The translations under genes and the position numbers were made by a program. From Salmonella enterica subsp. houtenae serovar Houten (lineage in GTDB: Bacteria; Pseudomonadota; Gammaproteobacteria; Enterobacterales; Enterobacteriaceae), in NCBI GenBank assembly GCA_900478215.1, contig LS483478.1:744001-808000 (forward strand): a stretch of DNA of 64,000 bases. The letters run 5' to 3'. The notes beneath the pieces are model-generated. The model ran no database searches. It worked only from the letters and a program-made list of their open reading frames with translations, and was not told where the DNA came from. Of this stretch, positions 8,981 through 20,339 are shown piece after piece. The number at the start of each line of letters is the position of its first letter. Position 1 is the first letter of the stretch.

Positions 8981-9154
8981 TCCCCATGACCGGAGCGCGA
9001 CGTTAGTGTTTTTATCCGGCCTGCCACTGTGCGCTTGTCTTTTTTTGGATGATGCCGAAAAATGGCATATTCCCCTGTTTTTGTTTACCTTTAATAAGAT
9101 CTTTTCGTGAGAATGATCTCATTTGCTTGTTTTGCTATGACCAAGGAATATTGA

Positions 9155-10015
<861 letters not shown>

Positions 10016-10044
10016 TTTTTCTCCCGCGATGCCTGCCAGCACTG

Positions 10045-10089
10045 CGCTTATCCGCCTCCAGCATTCCCTGGTTGTTGAGCGGATAAGCG
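10045..10089. repeat. Inverted repeat after mscS
   Basis: Arms CGCTTATCCGC (10045-10055) and its complement (10079-10089) enclose a 23-base spacer. There is no T-run, so it looks like a repetitive extragenic palindrome or mRNA-end structure rather than a factor-independent terminator. Confidence 0.45.
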
Positions 10090-10215
10090 TAGCTGCCATC
10101 CGCTATTCAGTCTCTTTATTAGCTTTCCTTATTCGTGATTAAAATTATCAATTTCCGCTAATAATATTCCCGCGCTATAGTCTGCCTTTAAGAAAATCAG
10201 TTCAGGGTAGTTAAC

Positions 10216-10851
10216 GTGATATCTTATTATTTTCAAGGGCTTGCTCTTGGCGCCGCCATGATCCTTCCGCTTGGCCCGCAAAATGCGTTTGTGATGAACC
10301 AGGGAATTCGTCGCCAGTACCACCTCATGATAGCGCTGCTTTGCGCGTTAAGTGATTTAGTCCTGATTAGCGCCGGTATTTTTGGCGGCAGCGCGTTGCT
10401 GATGCAGTCGCCGTGGTTACTGGCACTGGTCACATGGGGCGGGGTGGCGTTCTTGTTATGGTACGGTTTTGGCGCGCTGAAAACGGCAATGAGCAGTAAT
10501 CTGGAGCTGGCCAGCGCCGAGGTTATGAAGCAGGGACGCTGGAAAATTATTGCTACGATGCTGGCGGTAACGTGGCTGAATCCGCACGTTTATCTGGATA
10601 CGTTTGTTGTGCTGGGCAGTCTCGGCGGGCAACTGGATAGGGAGCCAAAGCGCTGGTTCGCCCTCGGCACGATTAGCGCGTCATTCCTGTGGTTTTTTGG
10701 GTTAGCGCTACTGGCGGCCTGGCTTGCGCCGCGACTGCGTACGGCGAAAGCCCAGCGTATTATCAACATCCTGGTTGGGGTCGTGATGTGGCTTATCGCC
10801 TTCCAACTGGCGCGGGAAGGCGTCGCGCATATGCACGCGCTTTTCAACTAA
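10216..10851 (+). CDS. argO: Arginine exporter ArgO (LysE family)
   Basis: A 211-residue inner-membrane protein of the LysE/RhtB amino acid exporter family that exports arginine (and canavanine in E. coli). The N-terminal [20 protein letters not shown] is the LysE signature, and [11 protein letters not shown] is a second conserved patch. Six hydrophobic spans can be drawn. In E. coli argO is switched on by ArgP with arginine; argP lies further right in this window. An AT-rich upstream region of about 100 bases is where ArgP would act, though I cannot define the operator. Confidence 0.93.
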   Translation: MISYYFQGLALGAAMILPLGPQNAFVMNQGIRRQYHLMIALLCALSDLVLISAGIFGGSALLMQSPWLLALVTWGGVAFLLWYGFGALKTAMSSNLELASAEVMKQGRWKIIATMLAVTWLNPHVYLDTFVVLGSLGGQLDREPKRWFALGTISASFLWFFGLALLAAWLAPRLRTAKAQRIINILVGVVMWLIAFQLAREGVAHMHALFN

Positions 10852-10944
10852 GCGTTGTCTGATGGACAACAGGCCGATATCCGCTAAGCTTGCCTGCATG
10901 TGCCCTGTATATCAGGGCAATGACTGCAATATGGAGGAGAGACT

Positions 10945-11691
10945 GTGAAGTTCAAAGTGATGGCCCTGGCGGCATTAGTGGGTTTAAGTGCAATGTCGGC
11001 GCAGGCAAGCGAATTGCCGGAAGGCCCGCACATCGTGACTTCCGGTACGGCAAGTGTCGATGCTGTGCCTGATATCGCCACCTTAGCGATTGAAGTGAAT
11101 GTCGCGGCGAAGGATGCGGCGACGGCGAAGAAGCAGGCCGATGAGCGCGTGGCGCAGTATCTTTCCTTCCTCGAGCAAAATCAGATTGCGAAAAAAGACA
11201 TTAGCGCGGCGAATCTGCGCACGCAACCGGATTATGATTACCAAAACGGTAAAAGCATTCTGAAAGGGTATCGCGCGGTGCGAACCGTTGAGGTGACGCT
11301 GCGTCAGTTAGATAAACTCAACTCGCTGCTGGACGGCGCGCTGAAGGCGGGTCTGAACGAGATTCGTTCAGTATCGCTGGGCGTGGCGCAGCCGGATGCC
11401 TATAAAGACAAGGCCCGCAAAGCCGCCATTGATGACGCGATTCATCAGGCGCAAGCGCTGGCAGCCGGTTTTAACAGCAAATTAGGGCCGGTTTACAGCG
11501 TTCGTTACCATGTCTCTAATTATCAGCCGAGTCCGGTGGTGCGAATGATGAAAGCCGCAGAGGCTGCGCCGGTATCCGCGCAGGAAACTTACGAGCAGCC
11601 GACCATTCAGTTCGACGATCAGGTCGATGTGGTATTCCAGCTTGAACCTGGAACAGGGCAGACGCCAGCAACGGCCACCAGCACGCAGTAA
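10945..11691 (+). CDS. yggE: SIMPL-domain periplasmic protein YggE
   Basis: A 248-residue exported protein. Residues 1-21 form a signal peptide with an AQA cleavage site before SELPEG. The rest is a SIMPL (DUF541) domain, with the VTSGTASVDAVPDIATL strand at the start and ATAKKQADERV typical of the family. E. coli YggE has been linked to lowered oxidative stress; mechanism unclear. GGAGAG precedes the GTG start at good distance. It is followed by a hairpin terminator. Confidence 0.9.
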   Translation: MKFKVMALAALVGLSAMSAQASELPEGPHIVTSGTASVDAVPDIATLAIEVNVAAKDAATAKKQADERVAQYLSFLEQNQIAKKDISAANLRTQPDYDYQNGKSILKGYRAVRTVEVTLRQLDKLNSLLDGALKAGLNEIRSVSLGVAQPDAYKDKARKAAIDDAIHQAQALAAGFNSKLGPVYSVRYHVSNYQPSPVVRMMKAAEAAPVSAQETYEQPTIQFDDQVDVVFQLEPGTGQTPATATSTQ

Positions 11692-11698
11692 TCTCGCC

Positions 11699-11726
11699 CG
11701 GCCTGGGCGCTTCCAGGCCGCGTTTT
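11699..11726 (+). terminator. Terminator after yggE
   Basis: An 8-bp GC-rich stem (CGGCCTGG and complement) with a GCGCTT loop, followed by CGTTTT. It is placed 7 bases after the yggE stop. Confidence 0.65.
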
Positions 11727-11837
11727 CCCACAGTGTTCTTGTCGTTTTTGTGTGAGCAACTGTAAAACTGCGACCTGGCATTCAGTCTTTTTTTCCCGCG
11801 GAAAGAGGATAGACCATAGTGATTTTCTGAGGTGACT

Positions 11838-12743
11838 ATGGATATCTTTATTTCTAAAAAAATGCGCAATTTCATACTGTTGGCGCAGACCAATAATATC
11901 GCCAGGGCGGCGGAGAAAATCCACATGACGGCTTCGCCTTTCGGTAAAAGCATCGCCGCGCTGGAGGATCAAATGGGCTATACGTTATTTACCCGTAAAG
12001 ATAACAGTATCAGCCTGAATAAAGCGGGGCAGGAACTTTATCAAAAACTCTTTCCCATCTATCAACGTTTATCGGCCATCGATAATGAGATTCATAACGC
12101 GGGACACCGTTCGCGTAATCTCGCGATAGGCATCGATAATACGTATCCAACCATTATTTTCGATCAGTTGATTAGCCTGGGCGACAAATATGACGGTGTG
12201 ACGGCGCAGGCCGTTGAATTTAGCGAAAATGGCGTAATTGATAACCTGTTCGACAGGCAGCTCGACTTTATTATTTCGCCTCAGCATGTATCGGCGCGCG
12301 TGCAGGAACTGGAAAATTTAACGATTAGTGAACTGCCGCCGCTGCGTCTTGGCTTTCTGGTTTCCCGACGGTATGAAGATAAGCAGCCGCAGGATCTGCT
12401 GCGCGAGCTGCCCTGGCTGCAAATGCGTTTCCAGAACCGGGCCAATTTCGAGGCGATGCTGGACGCCTACATGCGGCCCTGCGGTATCAACCCTACCGTG
12501 ATTTACCGTCCTTATAGCTTTATGGCCAAAATAAGCGCGGTGGAGCGCGGTCAGTTCCTGACGGTTATTCCGTATTTCGCCTGGCGGCTGGTGAATCCGG
12601 CAAAACTGAAATATTTTGATGCGCCGCACAGCCCAATGTACATGCAGGAATATCTGTATTCATTGAAAAACTATCGCCATACCGCCACGATGCTCCGGCA
12701 TATCGCCGAAGATCGCGACGGGGACGAACTAACCGAGCATTGA
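11838..12743 (+). CDS. ygfI: LysR-family regulator YgfI
   Basis: A 301-residue LysR-type regulator with an N-terminal winged helix (residues about 5-65, TNNIARAAEKIHMTASPFGK as recognition region) and a C-terminal ligand-binding domain. The ATG at 11838 is chosen because GAGG lies five bases ahead; the in-frame GTG six bases earlier overlaps that site. The counterpart lies beside the scp operon in E. coli too. Here it faces scpC, and the two coding ends overlap by 15 bases, so the genes are convergent. It may control the scp operon, but this is inferred from position. Confidence 0.88.
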   Translation: MDIFISKKMRNFILLAQTNNIARAAEKIHMTASPFGKSIAALEDQMGYTLFTRKDNSISLNKAGQELYQKLFPIYQRLSAIDNEIHNAGHRSRNLAIGIDNTYPTIIFDQLISLGDKYDGVTAQAVEFSENGVIDNLFDRQLDFIISPQHVSARVQELENLTISELPPLRLGFLVSRRYEDKQPQDLLRELPWLQMRFQNRANFEAMLDAYMRPCGINPTVIYRPYSFMAKISAVERGQFLTVIPYFAWRLVNPAKLKYFDAPHSPMYMQEYLYSLKNYRHTATMLRHIAEDRDGDELTEH

Positions 12744-14207
12744 TCCGGTTTCCAGCAGGTTACGATGAAGATCAAAAGCGTGACTAAGGTCGTGGTGAAT
12801 ATGACCACCGGGCGCGTTTTCCAGATAACGGCGCAAATAGTCGCGGTAAAGCGGGTGCGCGCAGCGGTCAATAATGGTATGCGCGCGTTGCAGAGGGGAG
12901 AGGCCGCGTAGATCGGCAATACCCTGTTCGGTAATGATCACTTTAACGCTGTGCTCGCTGTGATCGACATGGCTGCACATCGGCACAATGGTGGAAATTT
13001 TTCCGCCTTTGGCGACAGACGGCGCCATAAAGAGAGAGAGGTAAGCATTACGCTCAAAATCGCCGCTGCCGCCGATACCGTTCATCAGATTCACGCCGGC
13101 GACATGCGTGGAGTTGGCATGTCCGTAGATGTCAAACTCCAGGCCGACATTCAGCGCAATAACGCCAAGCCGCCGGATAATTTCCGGATTATTGGAGATC
13201 TCTTGCGGACGCAGCACGATACGGCTGGCGAAGAAATCCATATTATCGTAAATCTTTTGCAGCGAGTCGGCGGAAACCGTCAGGCTGGAGGCGCTGGCGC
13301 CAGTGATTTTGCCTGTCTCCAGCAGATGCACCACAGACTCCTGCAACACTTCGGAATACATCATAAAGGACGGAATATCCGGGTTTTCGCCAAGTCGCGC
13401 CATCACCGCATTGTTGATGTTGCCCACGCCGCTTTGCAGCGGTAAAAATTCTGCCGGGATGCGCCCCTGCGCCATCTCATTAAGCAGAAACGTAACCACA
13501 TTATCGGCAATCTGCTGGCAGATGGGGCTGGCGTTGTCCAGCACGTTGCCGGCATCGGGAAGATTCGTTTCTACCACTGCGACAATTTTGCGCGGATCGA
13601 TCTGTACGTACTGATGACCGACCCGATCCAGCGCATGAAAAATAGCGACGCTGTTGCGCCGCGGCGGCGCGCCGGGAATGACGATATCGGCCAGTTCGGC
13701 GACGCGCGGGCTATGATAGTGATTCAGTTCGATGATCACTTTTTGGGCCCGCAGCAGCCAGGTCGGCGCATTGCCGATACCGCTGGACAGCCAGACGCGC
13801 CCATCGCTGGTAATGGCTGTAGCTTCGATAACGGCCACGTCGATGTCGCCAAAAAAGCCGTAGTTAACCATCTGCGCGACTTCGCTCAGATGCAGATCGA
13901 CAAACTTTACCTGCCCCTGATTAATTTTTTGGCGCAGGCCGGTTGAGGTCTGATAGGGGGCACGCCAGGAGACTGCGTCAGCCTCCGACAGCGCATCGTC
14001 GGCGGCGGCGCTGATAGACGCGCCCGTTAATAATCGAATCTGGAAAGGCTGCCGCATCTGGTGCAGCGCATTGGCGCGTCTGGCGATCGCGGCAGGCAGC
14101 GCTTTGGGCGAACCGGCGGGGGTAAAGCCGCTGAACGCCACCATATCGTTATGCTGAATGATTTCCGCCGCGTCATCGGCGCTCATTGTTGACCAGGAGA
14201 CTTTCAT
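12729..14207 (-). CDS. scpC: Propionyl-CoA:succinate CoA-transferase
   Basis: A 492-residue class I CoA-transferase of the acetyl-CoA hydrolase/transferase type, moving CoA from propionyl-CoA to succinate. The GIGGSGDFERNAYLS and ITEQGIADLRGLSPLQRA patches are characteristic; the catalytic glutamate is expected in the YSEVLQ region. It is the last gene of the scpA-argK-scpB-scpC operon and closes the cycle by regenerating succinyl-CoA. Its stop overlaps the convergent ygfI end by 15 bases. Confidence 0.94.
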   Translation of the reverse strand: MKVSWSTMSADDAAEIIQHNDMVAFSGFTPAGSPKALPAAIARRANALHQMRQPFQIRLLTGASISAAADDALSEADAVSWRAPYQTSTGLRQKINQGQVKFVDLHLSEVAQMVNYGFFGDIDVAVIEATAITSDGRVWLSSGIGNAPTWLLRAQKVIIELNHYHSPRVAELADIVIPGAPPRRNSVAIFHALDRVGHQYVQIDPRKIVAVVETNLPDAGNVLDNASPICQQIADNVVTFLLNEMAQGRIPAEFLPLQSGVGNINNAVMARLGENPDIPSFMMYSEVLQESVVHLLETGKITGASASSLTVSADSLQKIYDNMDFFASRIVLRPQEISNNPEIIRRLGVIALNVGLEFDIYGHANSTHVAGVNLMNGIGGSGDFERNAYLSLFMAPSVAKGGKISTIVPMCSHVDHSEHSVKVIITEQGIADLRGLSPLQRAHTIIDRCAHPLYRDYLRRYLENAPGGHIHHDLSHAFDLHRNLLETGSMLG

Positions 14208-14223
14208 CGCGCGATCCTCACCC

Positions 14224-15009
14224 TCAGTGCCCCACGAAATGGGGTTTACGTTTTTCCAGAAAAGCGTTCATTCCTTCCTGATAATCCTCACTGTCATAAA
14301 CGGCGCGCCGCATTCCCTGAATGCGTTCAAACTCATCAGAATTCATGGTGTGCGCTTCGCCCAGCACCCGTAGCTCTTCTTTTATCACTGCAATGGCCAA
14401 CGGCGCTTTTTCTGAAATATGGTGCGCCATCTGTAACGTGAAATCTTCCAGTTCGTCGGCTTCAACGACATGGTTAAGAATGCCGACCGCCAGCGCGCGC
14501 TGGGCAGTAATTGGCGACGCGGTAAAAATCAGCTCCTTAACGATATGGAATCCCGCATCGCGGGTCAGGTTATGAATGCCGACCAGGTTGTACGGTACGC
14601 CAAGATTCACCGGCGTCATGGAGAAAGTGGAAGTGCTGGCGGCGATGATCAGATCGGAGCTCATGATCATCTCAAACGCGCCGCCCCAGACGCTGCCCTC
14701 CACCATTGAGATCACCGGCTTGGGATACTTCTGGATCAGGCGGGTGATCTGACGTAGCGGATCGTCATAAGACAGCGGATCGCGCCGTCCGCTGGGCAAT
14801 TCATGAATATCATGGCCTGCGGAAAAGACTTTTGCGCCGCTGGGCGCGCGCAGAATAATGCAGCGAATATCTGGACGATTAAGATCGCTTAGCGCCTGCA
14901 TCAGATCATCAATAAAGACTTTGCTCAGGGCGTTAAGTTTACGGGCATAATTGAATTCAATGACCGCGACTTTTTGAATAATAACGACATTAACATATTG
15001 ATAAAACAT
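14224..15009 (-). CDS. scpB: Methylmalonyl-CoA decarboxylase
   Basis: A 261-residue crotonase-fold enzyme that decarboxylates methylmalonyl-CoA to propionyl-CoA. FSAGHDI and EGSVWGGAFEMIMSSD build the oxyanion hole and CoA site; NLGVPYNLVG is the following helix. It lies between argK and scpC with short gaps, in the same order as in E. coli, and is the middle catalytic step of the succinate-to-propionate cycle. Translation begins MFYQYVN where E. coli has MSYQYVN. Confidence 0.95.
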   Translation of the reverse strand: MFYQYVNVVIIQKVAVIEFNYARKLNALSKVFIDDLMQALSDLNRPDIRCIILRAPSGAKVFSAGHDIHELPSGRRDPLSYDDPLRQITRLIQKYPKPVISMVEGSVWGGAFEMIMSSDLIIAASTSTFSMTPVNLGVPYNLVGIHNLTRDAGFHIVKELIFTASPITAQRALAVGILNHVVEADELEDFTLQMAHHISEKAPLAIAVIKEELRVLGEAHTMNSDEFERIQGMRRAVYDSEDYQEGMNAFLEKRKPHFVGH

Positions 15010-15019
15010 AATAATCTCT

Positions 15020-16015
15020 TTATTGAAAGTAATGATTCTGTAGAAATTCGCTAATGCGCCGCAGACCGGTGCGCGGCGAAAGATCGTTGTTTTTCACGGC
15101 CTGTAACGTGTGCTGGAAGTAGCGCGCAAAATCGGGGCGGGCAAACAGCATATGCAACGTCTGTTCTTTCGTTTGTTGCTGTAACCAGTGAAGCGCCTGC
15201 TGACGGCGTACCTGCTCCAGACGGCCGCTGGCGGCAAGGGTAGAGCGGAAATCACAGAGGGCTTGCCATACCTGGTCGACTCCGCGATTTTGCAGGGCGC
15301 TACAGGTTAGAACCTGCGGCTGCCATTCGGCATACTTGCGGCGCAGGATATGCAGCGCGCTTTCATACATATGGCGGGTGATAGCCACATTGCCGCGATT
15401 ATCGCCATCATCCTTATTGATGACGATCAGATCCGCCATCTCCATAATGCCTTTTTTAATCCCCTGCAGATCATCGCCGCCGCCGGCGATCTGTAGCGTA
15501 ATAAAACAGTCCACCATATTGGCGACTTCCGTTTCCGACTGGCCGACGCCCACGGTTTCGACGATGACGATGTCATAGCCTGCCGCTTCGCACAGCAATA
15601 TCAGCTCCCGCGCGCGCAGACAGGCGCCGCCCAGATGTCCGCCGGAAGGAACGGGACGAATAAACGCCGCGTCCGATCGCGAAAGCGCCGTCATTCGGGT
15701 TTTATCGCCAAGAATACTGCCGCCGCTTACCGGGCTGCTGGGATCGACGGCAATAACGGCCACGCGTAAGTTCTGGCGAATCAACAACACGCCGAAGGCT
15801 TCCAGAAACGTGCTTTTTCCGGCACCCGGCGTTCCGGTGATCCCCAGCCGCAGAGCGTTACCGGTAAAAGGCATAACGGCATCCAGCAGACGCGCGCTAA
15901 GTTCCTGATGACGAGGATGGCTGCTTTCGATCAGCGTCATCGCCTGCGCGAGCGTGGCGCGATCGCCCTGACGCAGGCGCGTGACGGCGTCCATCAGCGT
16001 GGTATCGTTAATCAT
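15020..16015 (-). CDS. argK: MeaB/ArgK GTPase chaperone of methylmalonyl-CoA mutase
   Basis: A 331-residue SIMIBI-class GTPase of the MeaB/ArgK family that loads and protects the B12 cofactor of the mutase. The P-loop GTPGAGKS lies near residue 57, the switch region has [15 protein letters not shown], and VINKDDGDN is the NKxD-type guanine-specificity motif. The start is MINDTT, overlapping the scpA stop by 8 bases; longer in-frame starts lie inside scpA. The old name refers to a proposed arginine-transport role that is not supported by the fold. It couples to scpA directly upstream. Confidence 0.93.
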   Translation of the reverse strand: MINDTTLMDAVTRLRQGDRATLAQAMTLIESSHPRHQELSARLLDAVMPFTGNALRLGITGTPGAGKSTFLEAFGVLLIRQNLRVAVIAVDPSSPVSGGSILGDKTRMTALSRSDAAFIRPVPSGGHLGGACLRARELILLCEAAGYDIVIVETVGVGQSETEVANMVDCFITLQIAGGGDDLQGIKKGIMEMADLIVINKDDGDNRGNVAITRHMYESALHILRRKYAEWQPQVLTCSALQNRGVDQVWQALCDFRSTLAASGRLEQVRRQQALHWLQQQTKEQTLHMLFARPDFARYFQHTLQAVKNNDLSPRTGLRRISEFLQNHYFQ

Positions 16016-18152
16016 GATGCTGGCTAATCCGGGCCAGAACATCGCGTACGCTCTCCAGCATCGGCGTACCGGGGCCATAAATTGCCGCCACGCCATGTGC
16101 TTTAAGGAAAGCGTAGTCCTGCGGCGGGATCACACCGCCCGCCACCACGCAGATGTCTTCGCGGCCCCATTTTTTGAGTGCCGCCATCAGCTCCGGAATT
16201 AACGTTTTATGACCGGCGGCCAGCGATGAGGCGCCTATGACATGAACGTCATTTTCCACCGCCAGGCGGGCGATCTCGTCCGGAGTAGAGAACATAGGGC
16301 TGAGATCGACATCGAAACCGAGATCGGAATAGGCGCTGGCGATCACTTTTGCTCCGCGATCGTGGCCGTCCTGGCCCATCTTGGCGATCAGGATGCGCGG
16401 ACGGCGGCCGGTGTCAGCGAGAAATTGCTGAGTTTGCGCAACAATGGCGTCAAACTCACCGGCAGACTTATCGGACTGATGATAGCTTTGCGCAATCACG
16501 CCGGTCACGCACTGGCTGGGCACCAGATAGCGATCAAACGCCGCTTCCAGCGCATCGGAGATTTCCCCCAGCGTGGCGCGGACGCGGGCGGCCTCGACGG
16601 CGGCGGCCAGCAGGTTTTCATGATGCTGCGCCGCGTGAGTCAGCGCTTCCAGAGCCGCGTTCACCGCACGGTTATCGCGAGTAGCGCGGATGCGTTCCAG
16701 CACGGCGATCTGCTCGTCGCGCACCTTCACGTTATCAATTTCCAGTACTGCCGTTTCGTCTTCTTTTTCCAGCTTGTATTTGTTGACGCCGACGATAACG
16801 CGCTCGCCCTGGTCGATGAGCGACTGCTCGCGGGCGGAGGCTTCTTCGATCATCCGCTTCGGTAATCCGGCCTCGATCGCCTTCGCCATGCCGCCCGCCG
16901 CGTCGATCTGTTGGATAATTGCTCTGGCCTGCTTGACGATCTGATCGGTGAGCGACTCGACGTAATATGAGCCCGCCAGCGGATCGACGGTGCGGCAGAT
17001 CGCCGACTCCTCCTGAATAATGATCTGCGTATTACGGGCGATACGCGCCGAAAAATCGGTTGGCAGGCCGAGCGCTTCGTCAAAGGCGTTAGTATGCAGC
17101 GACTGGGCGCCGCCAAGCGTGGCGCCGAGCGCTTCAATGGTGGTGCGAATGACGTTGTTATAAGGGTCCTGCTCGGTCAGGCTCCAGCCGGAAGTCTGGC
17201 AATGGGTACGTAGCGCCAGCGATTTGGGATTGGTCGCGCCGAAACCGCTCACTGCCTCGCTCCACAGATAGCGTGCGGCGCGCAGCATGGCGACATTCAT
17301 AAACAGGTCCATGCCGATGCCGAAAAAGAACGACAGGCGCGGAGCGAAATCGTCAATTTTCAGCCCGGCGGAAAGGGCGGCTTTAATGTATTCGATACCG
17401 TCCGCCAGGGTAAACGCCACTTGTTGCACACAGTCCGCGCCGGCTTCGCCCATGTGGTAGCCGCTGATGCTGATCGTGTTAAAGCGCGGCATGTTCCCGG
17501 AGCACCAGGCGATGATGTCGGCGATAATACGCATGGACGGTTTTGGCGGATAGATATAGGTGTTACGGCACAGATACTCTTTCAAAATGTCGTTTTGTAT
17601 GGTCCCGGTGAGCTGTTCTGGCGCGACGCCTTGTTCCTGCGCTGCGACGATATAAAACGCCATTATCGGCAATACTGCGCCGTTCATCGTCATCGATACG
17701 GACATCTTATCCAGCGGAATCTGGTCGAACAGCACTTTCATATCTTCAACGGTATCAATCGCCACGCCGGCTTTACCGACATCGCCCGCCACGCGCGGGT
17801 TATCGGAGTCATAACCACGGTGGGTGGCCAGATCAAAAGCGACGGAAAGGCCTTTTTGCCCGGCGGCGAGGTTGCGACGATAAAAGGCGTTGGACTCTTT
17901 GGCGGTGGAGAATCCGGCATACTGGCGAATGGTCCATGGCTGGGCGGTGTACATGGTGGCGCGCGGACCGCGCACGTAAGGCGGCAGACCGGGTAGCGTA
18001 CCGGTGACTTCCAGATTATCAAGGTCGGCTTCAGTATACAGCGGTTTAACGGCAATACCTTCCGCCGTTTGCCGTATCAACGATTCGACGGTTTTTTCCC
18101 GCCGACTTAGCTCTTTATTGGCGAGCGTTTGCCACGCCTGCAAATTAGCCAT
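16008..18152 (-). CDS. scpA: Methylmalonyl-CoA mutase
   Basis: A 714-residue adenosylcobalamin-dependent enzyme interconverting succinyl-CoA and (R)-methylmalonyl-CoA. The large TIM-barrel domain starts with the [20 protein letters not shown] segment; the C-terminal cobalamin domain has the base-off motif DGHDRG near residue 610 and a later GGVIPPQD loop. The start is MANLQAW, 21 bases inside the longest frame. It leads the scpA-argK-scpB-scpC operon. Salmonella and E. coli need supplied or self-made B12 for activity. Confidence 0.96.
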   Translation of the reverse strand: MANLQAWQTLANKELSRREKTVESLIRQTAEGIAVKPLYTEADLDNLEVTGTLPGLPPYVRGPRATMYTAQPWTIRQYAGFSTAKESNAFYRRNLAAGQKGLSVAFDLATHRGYDSDNPRVAGDVGKAGVAIDTVEDMKVLFDQIPLDKMSVSMTMNGAVLPIMAFYIVAAQEQGVAPEQLTGTIQNDILKEYLCRNTYIYPPKPSMRIIADIIAWCSGNMPRFNTISISGYHMGEAGADCVQQVAFTLADGIEYIKAALSAGLKIDDFAPRLSFFFGIGMDLFMNVAMLRAARYLWSEAVSGFGATNPKSLALRTHCQTSGWSLTEQDPYNNVIRTTIEALGATLGGAQSLHTNAFDEALGLPTDFSARIARNTQIIIQEESAICRTVDPLAGSYYVESLTDQIVKQARAIIQQIDAAGGMAKAIEAGLPKRMIEEASAREQSLIDQGERVIVGVNKYKLEKEDETAVLEIDNVKVRDEQIAVLERIRATRDNRAVNAALEALTHAAQHHENLLAAAVEAARVRATLGEISDALEAAFDRYLVPSQCVTGVIAQSYHQSDKSAGEFDAIVAQTQQFLADTGRRPRILIAKMGQDGHDRGAKVIASAYSDLGFDVDLSPMFSTPDEIARLAVENDVHVIGASSLAAGHKTLIPELMAALKKWGREDICVVAGGVIPPQDYAFLKAHGVAAIYGPGTPMLESVRDVLARISQHHD

Positions 18153-18320
18153 TTTTTGCTCCGTATTACGCAATGAAATGAAGATTTGCTAATACGGTGA
18201 GCGTTTTGAATCGCCTTGTCGCCAGCAAAAAATAGCCAATGGCGCGTCGTTTTTTGCCGCCTGAACGTAATGATTTTGTGATGAATTTCAAAGAAGTGAT
18301 GGGGGAATAATGGGTCATGC

Positions 18321-18355
18321 AGGCCGGATAAGGCGTTCACGCCGCCATCCGGCAT
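18321..18355. repeat. REP element between scpA and argP
   Basis: An imperfect palindrome of the enterobacterial REP type, with GCCGGATAAGGCG and GCCGCCATCCGGC as its arms, between the divergent-end region of scpA and the 3' end of argP. Confidence 0.7.
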
Positions 18356-18367
18356 TAATAAGAGAGG

Positions 18368-19261
18368 CTAATCCTGACGCAGCACCTTGTGCCCGTACTC
18401 CAGCAGCGCGTCGGTCACTTTGCGCATCATCCGGCTTTCCGGGGCAAAGCGGTGCCAGTAAAGCATCCGGCGTTGTAACAAACCAGGCGTTAAGTTGATC
18501 AACTCGCCGCTTTCCAGCTCTTTCTCAATCTGCAAGTGAGGGATCATGCAGCAGGTCGTGCCCTGACGCGCGAGCTGTACAAACGCTTCGGAGGAATTAA
18601 CGATATGGCACGGCACGCTGCCGGGCGGCAGATCAAAATTCTGTTGTAAAAAGGCCTGATGCATATCATCCAGATGGTCGAATGCGACGGCGGGCGCTTT
18701 CAGTAGAGACGCACGGGTAACGCCATTGGGGAAATAGCGCTCGGCAAACGGTGGTGACGCGACAAACAGATAGTCGAGCGCGCCCAGTTTATCCACCAGG
18801 CAACTGGGCAGCGCCTGATGCTGGATACTCACCGCGCCCACCACCTCGCCGCGACGCAGACGTTCTTGCGTGCGCGTTTCATCTTCCACCTGTAAATTGA
18901 GACGGATAGGGGAGTCCGCCAGCACTGGCGCCAGCGCCGGAAGCAGCCAGGTCGCCAGACTGTCGGCGTTAACCGCCAGTGACAGCAATAGTGGCGTGGA
19001 GCCGGTTTGCTCATCGCCCAGCCACTCCTCTTCCAGCAGTTCAACCTGACGCAGCAGAGCCAGTAATTTTTGCCCTTGCTCCGTGGGGCGAGGAGGGACG
19101 GTACGCACCAACAGCGGTTGTCCGAACATATTCTCAAGCTGTTTTATGCGCTGTGAGACGGCGGATTGCGTGATGCACAGTTTCTGGGCAGCGCGCTCGA
19201 ATCCTCGTTCACGTATCACGGCATCCAGCGCCTGTAGTGTTCTGTAGTCCGGACGTTTCAT
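18368..19261 (-). CDS. argP: LysR-family regulator ArgP (IciA)
   Basis: A 297-residue LysR-type regulator that senses arginine and lysine and activates argO; it also affects lysine and dnaA genes in E. coli. The N-terminal helix-turn-helix includes [21 protein letters not shown] (residues about 20-40). The C-terminal part is the effector domain. It is transcribed away from rpiA across a 150-base gap. The target argO sits 8 kb to the left in this window. Confidence 0.94.
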   Translation of the reverse strand: MKRPDYRTLQALDAVIRERGFERAAQKLCITQSAVSQRIKQLENMFGQPLLVRTVPPRPTEQGQKLLALLRQVELLEEEWLGDEQTGSTPLLLSLAVNADSLATWLLPALAPVLADSPIRLNLQVEDETRTQERLRRGEVVGAVSIQHQALPSCLVDKLGALDYLFVASPPFAERYFPNGVTRASLLKAPAVAFDHLDDMHQAFLQQNFDLPPGSVPCHIVNSSEAFVQLARQGTTCCMIPHLQIEKELESGELINLTPGLLQRRMLYWHRFAPESRMMRKVTDALLEYGHKVLRQD

Positions 19262-19414
19262 TGTTGTGTCATGCTCCTGATATTTTTTTTCGCACTATGA
19301 CATAAATTTGCCGTCGATACAGATGAAATCCGCAGCCTGTGTACGGACACGAATATTTTTCCCGACAATGTTCTATAATGCGGCTGAATTTTCACACCAC
19401 AGGCGAAACGATCT

Positions 19415-20074
19415 ATGACGCAGGATGAACTGAAAAAAGCGGTAGGATGGGCGGCACTTCAGTATGTACAGCCCGGCACCATTGTGGGCGTTGGTACAGG
19501 TTCAACAGCCGCACACTTTATTGATGCGCTGGGCACAATGAAAGGCCAGATTGAAGGCGCGGTCTCCAGCTCGGACGCCTCGACGGAAAAACTCAAAGGC
19601 CTCGGTATCCATGTGTTTGATCTCAACGAAGTGGATAGCCTGGGCATCTATGTCGACGGCGCGGATGAAATCAACGGTCATATGCAGATGATCAAAGGCG
19701 GCGGCGCGGCATTAACCCGTGAGAAAATTATTGCTTCCGTGGCGGAGAAATTTATCTGTATTGCGGATGCCTCTAAACAGGTGGATATTCTTGGCAAATT
19801 CCCATTGCCGGTCGAAGTGATTCCGATGGCGCGCAGCGCGGTCGCTCGTCAACTGGTAAAGCTGGGCGGCCGTCCGGAGTACCGTCAGGGCGTGGTCACG
19901 GATAACGGCAACGTGATTCTGGATGTTTATGGTATGGAAATCCTTGATCCCATCGCGCTGGAAAATGCCATTAACGCGATTCCGGGCGTCGTGACCGTGG
20001 GGCTGTTCGCCAACCGTGGCGCCGATGTCGCACTGATCGGCACGCCGGACGGGGTGAAAACCATCGTAAAATGA
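19415..20074 (+). CDS. rpiA: Ribose-5-phosphate isomerase A
   Basis: A 219-residue cytosolic enzyme interconverting ribose-5-phosphate and ribulose-5-phosphate in the pentose phosphate pathway. The phosphate-binding loop [13 protein letters not shown] (21-33), SSDASTEKL, the DGADEIN patch with catalytic aspartates and [11 protein letters not shown] are all present. It lies between argP (divergent) and serA (same direction, 265 bases on), the same order as in E. coli. Confidence 0.97.
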   Translation: MTQDELKKAVGWAALQYVQPGTIVGVGTGSTAAHFIDALGTMKGQIEGAVSSSDASTEKLKGLGIHVFDLNEVDSLGIYVDGADEINGHMQMIKGGGAALTREKIIASVAEKFICIADASKQVDILGKFPLPVEVIPMARSAVARQLVKLGGRPEYRQGVVTDNGNVILDVYGMEILDPIALENAINAIPGVVTVGLFANRGADVALIGTPDGVKTIVK

Positions 20075-20113
20075 TCCCGTCAGACGCATTTCCTGCCGCG
20101 TAAAAAATTCGGT

Positions 20114-20158
20114 CAGGGCAAATTTGGTGACATGTATCACGTTTAATCGTTTGCCCTG
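20114..20158. promoter_or_regulatory. CRP-like site inside a larger inverted repeat, upstream of serA
   Basis: GTGA-N6-TCAC (20127-20140) matches the CRP core exactly at all eight positions. It lies between inverted arms CAGGGCAAA (20114-20122) and TTTGCCCTG (20150-20158). CRP and Lrp are known activators of E. coli serA. The outer repeat follows the rpiA stop by 40 bases and could also end rpiA transcripts, although no T-run follows. Confidence 0.5.
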
Positions 20159-20339
20159 CCGATCCCTCCAAAGAAAAAGTTATTCCTGGTATTTTCATCT
20201 GCTATTTCCCGCTGTATGCGATTCCTTCGCGACGCTGGCGCAAACGTTCATATTGCCGTGATAATTTTTTTTGATATGTTGAAGGACGGATGCAAATCCA
20301 CACACAACATCAGATGGCAAAAAAAACAGGATCGGGGAA

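Noticed and set aside
7818..8987. A 389-codon open frame on the - strand opposite fbaA
   Set aside because: It is a codon-bias shadow of a highly expressed gene, has no family resemblance, and the + strand gene is certain.
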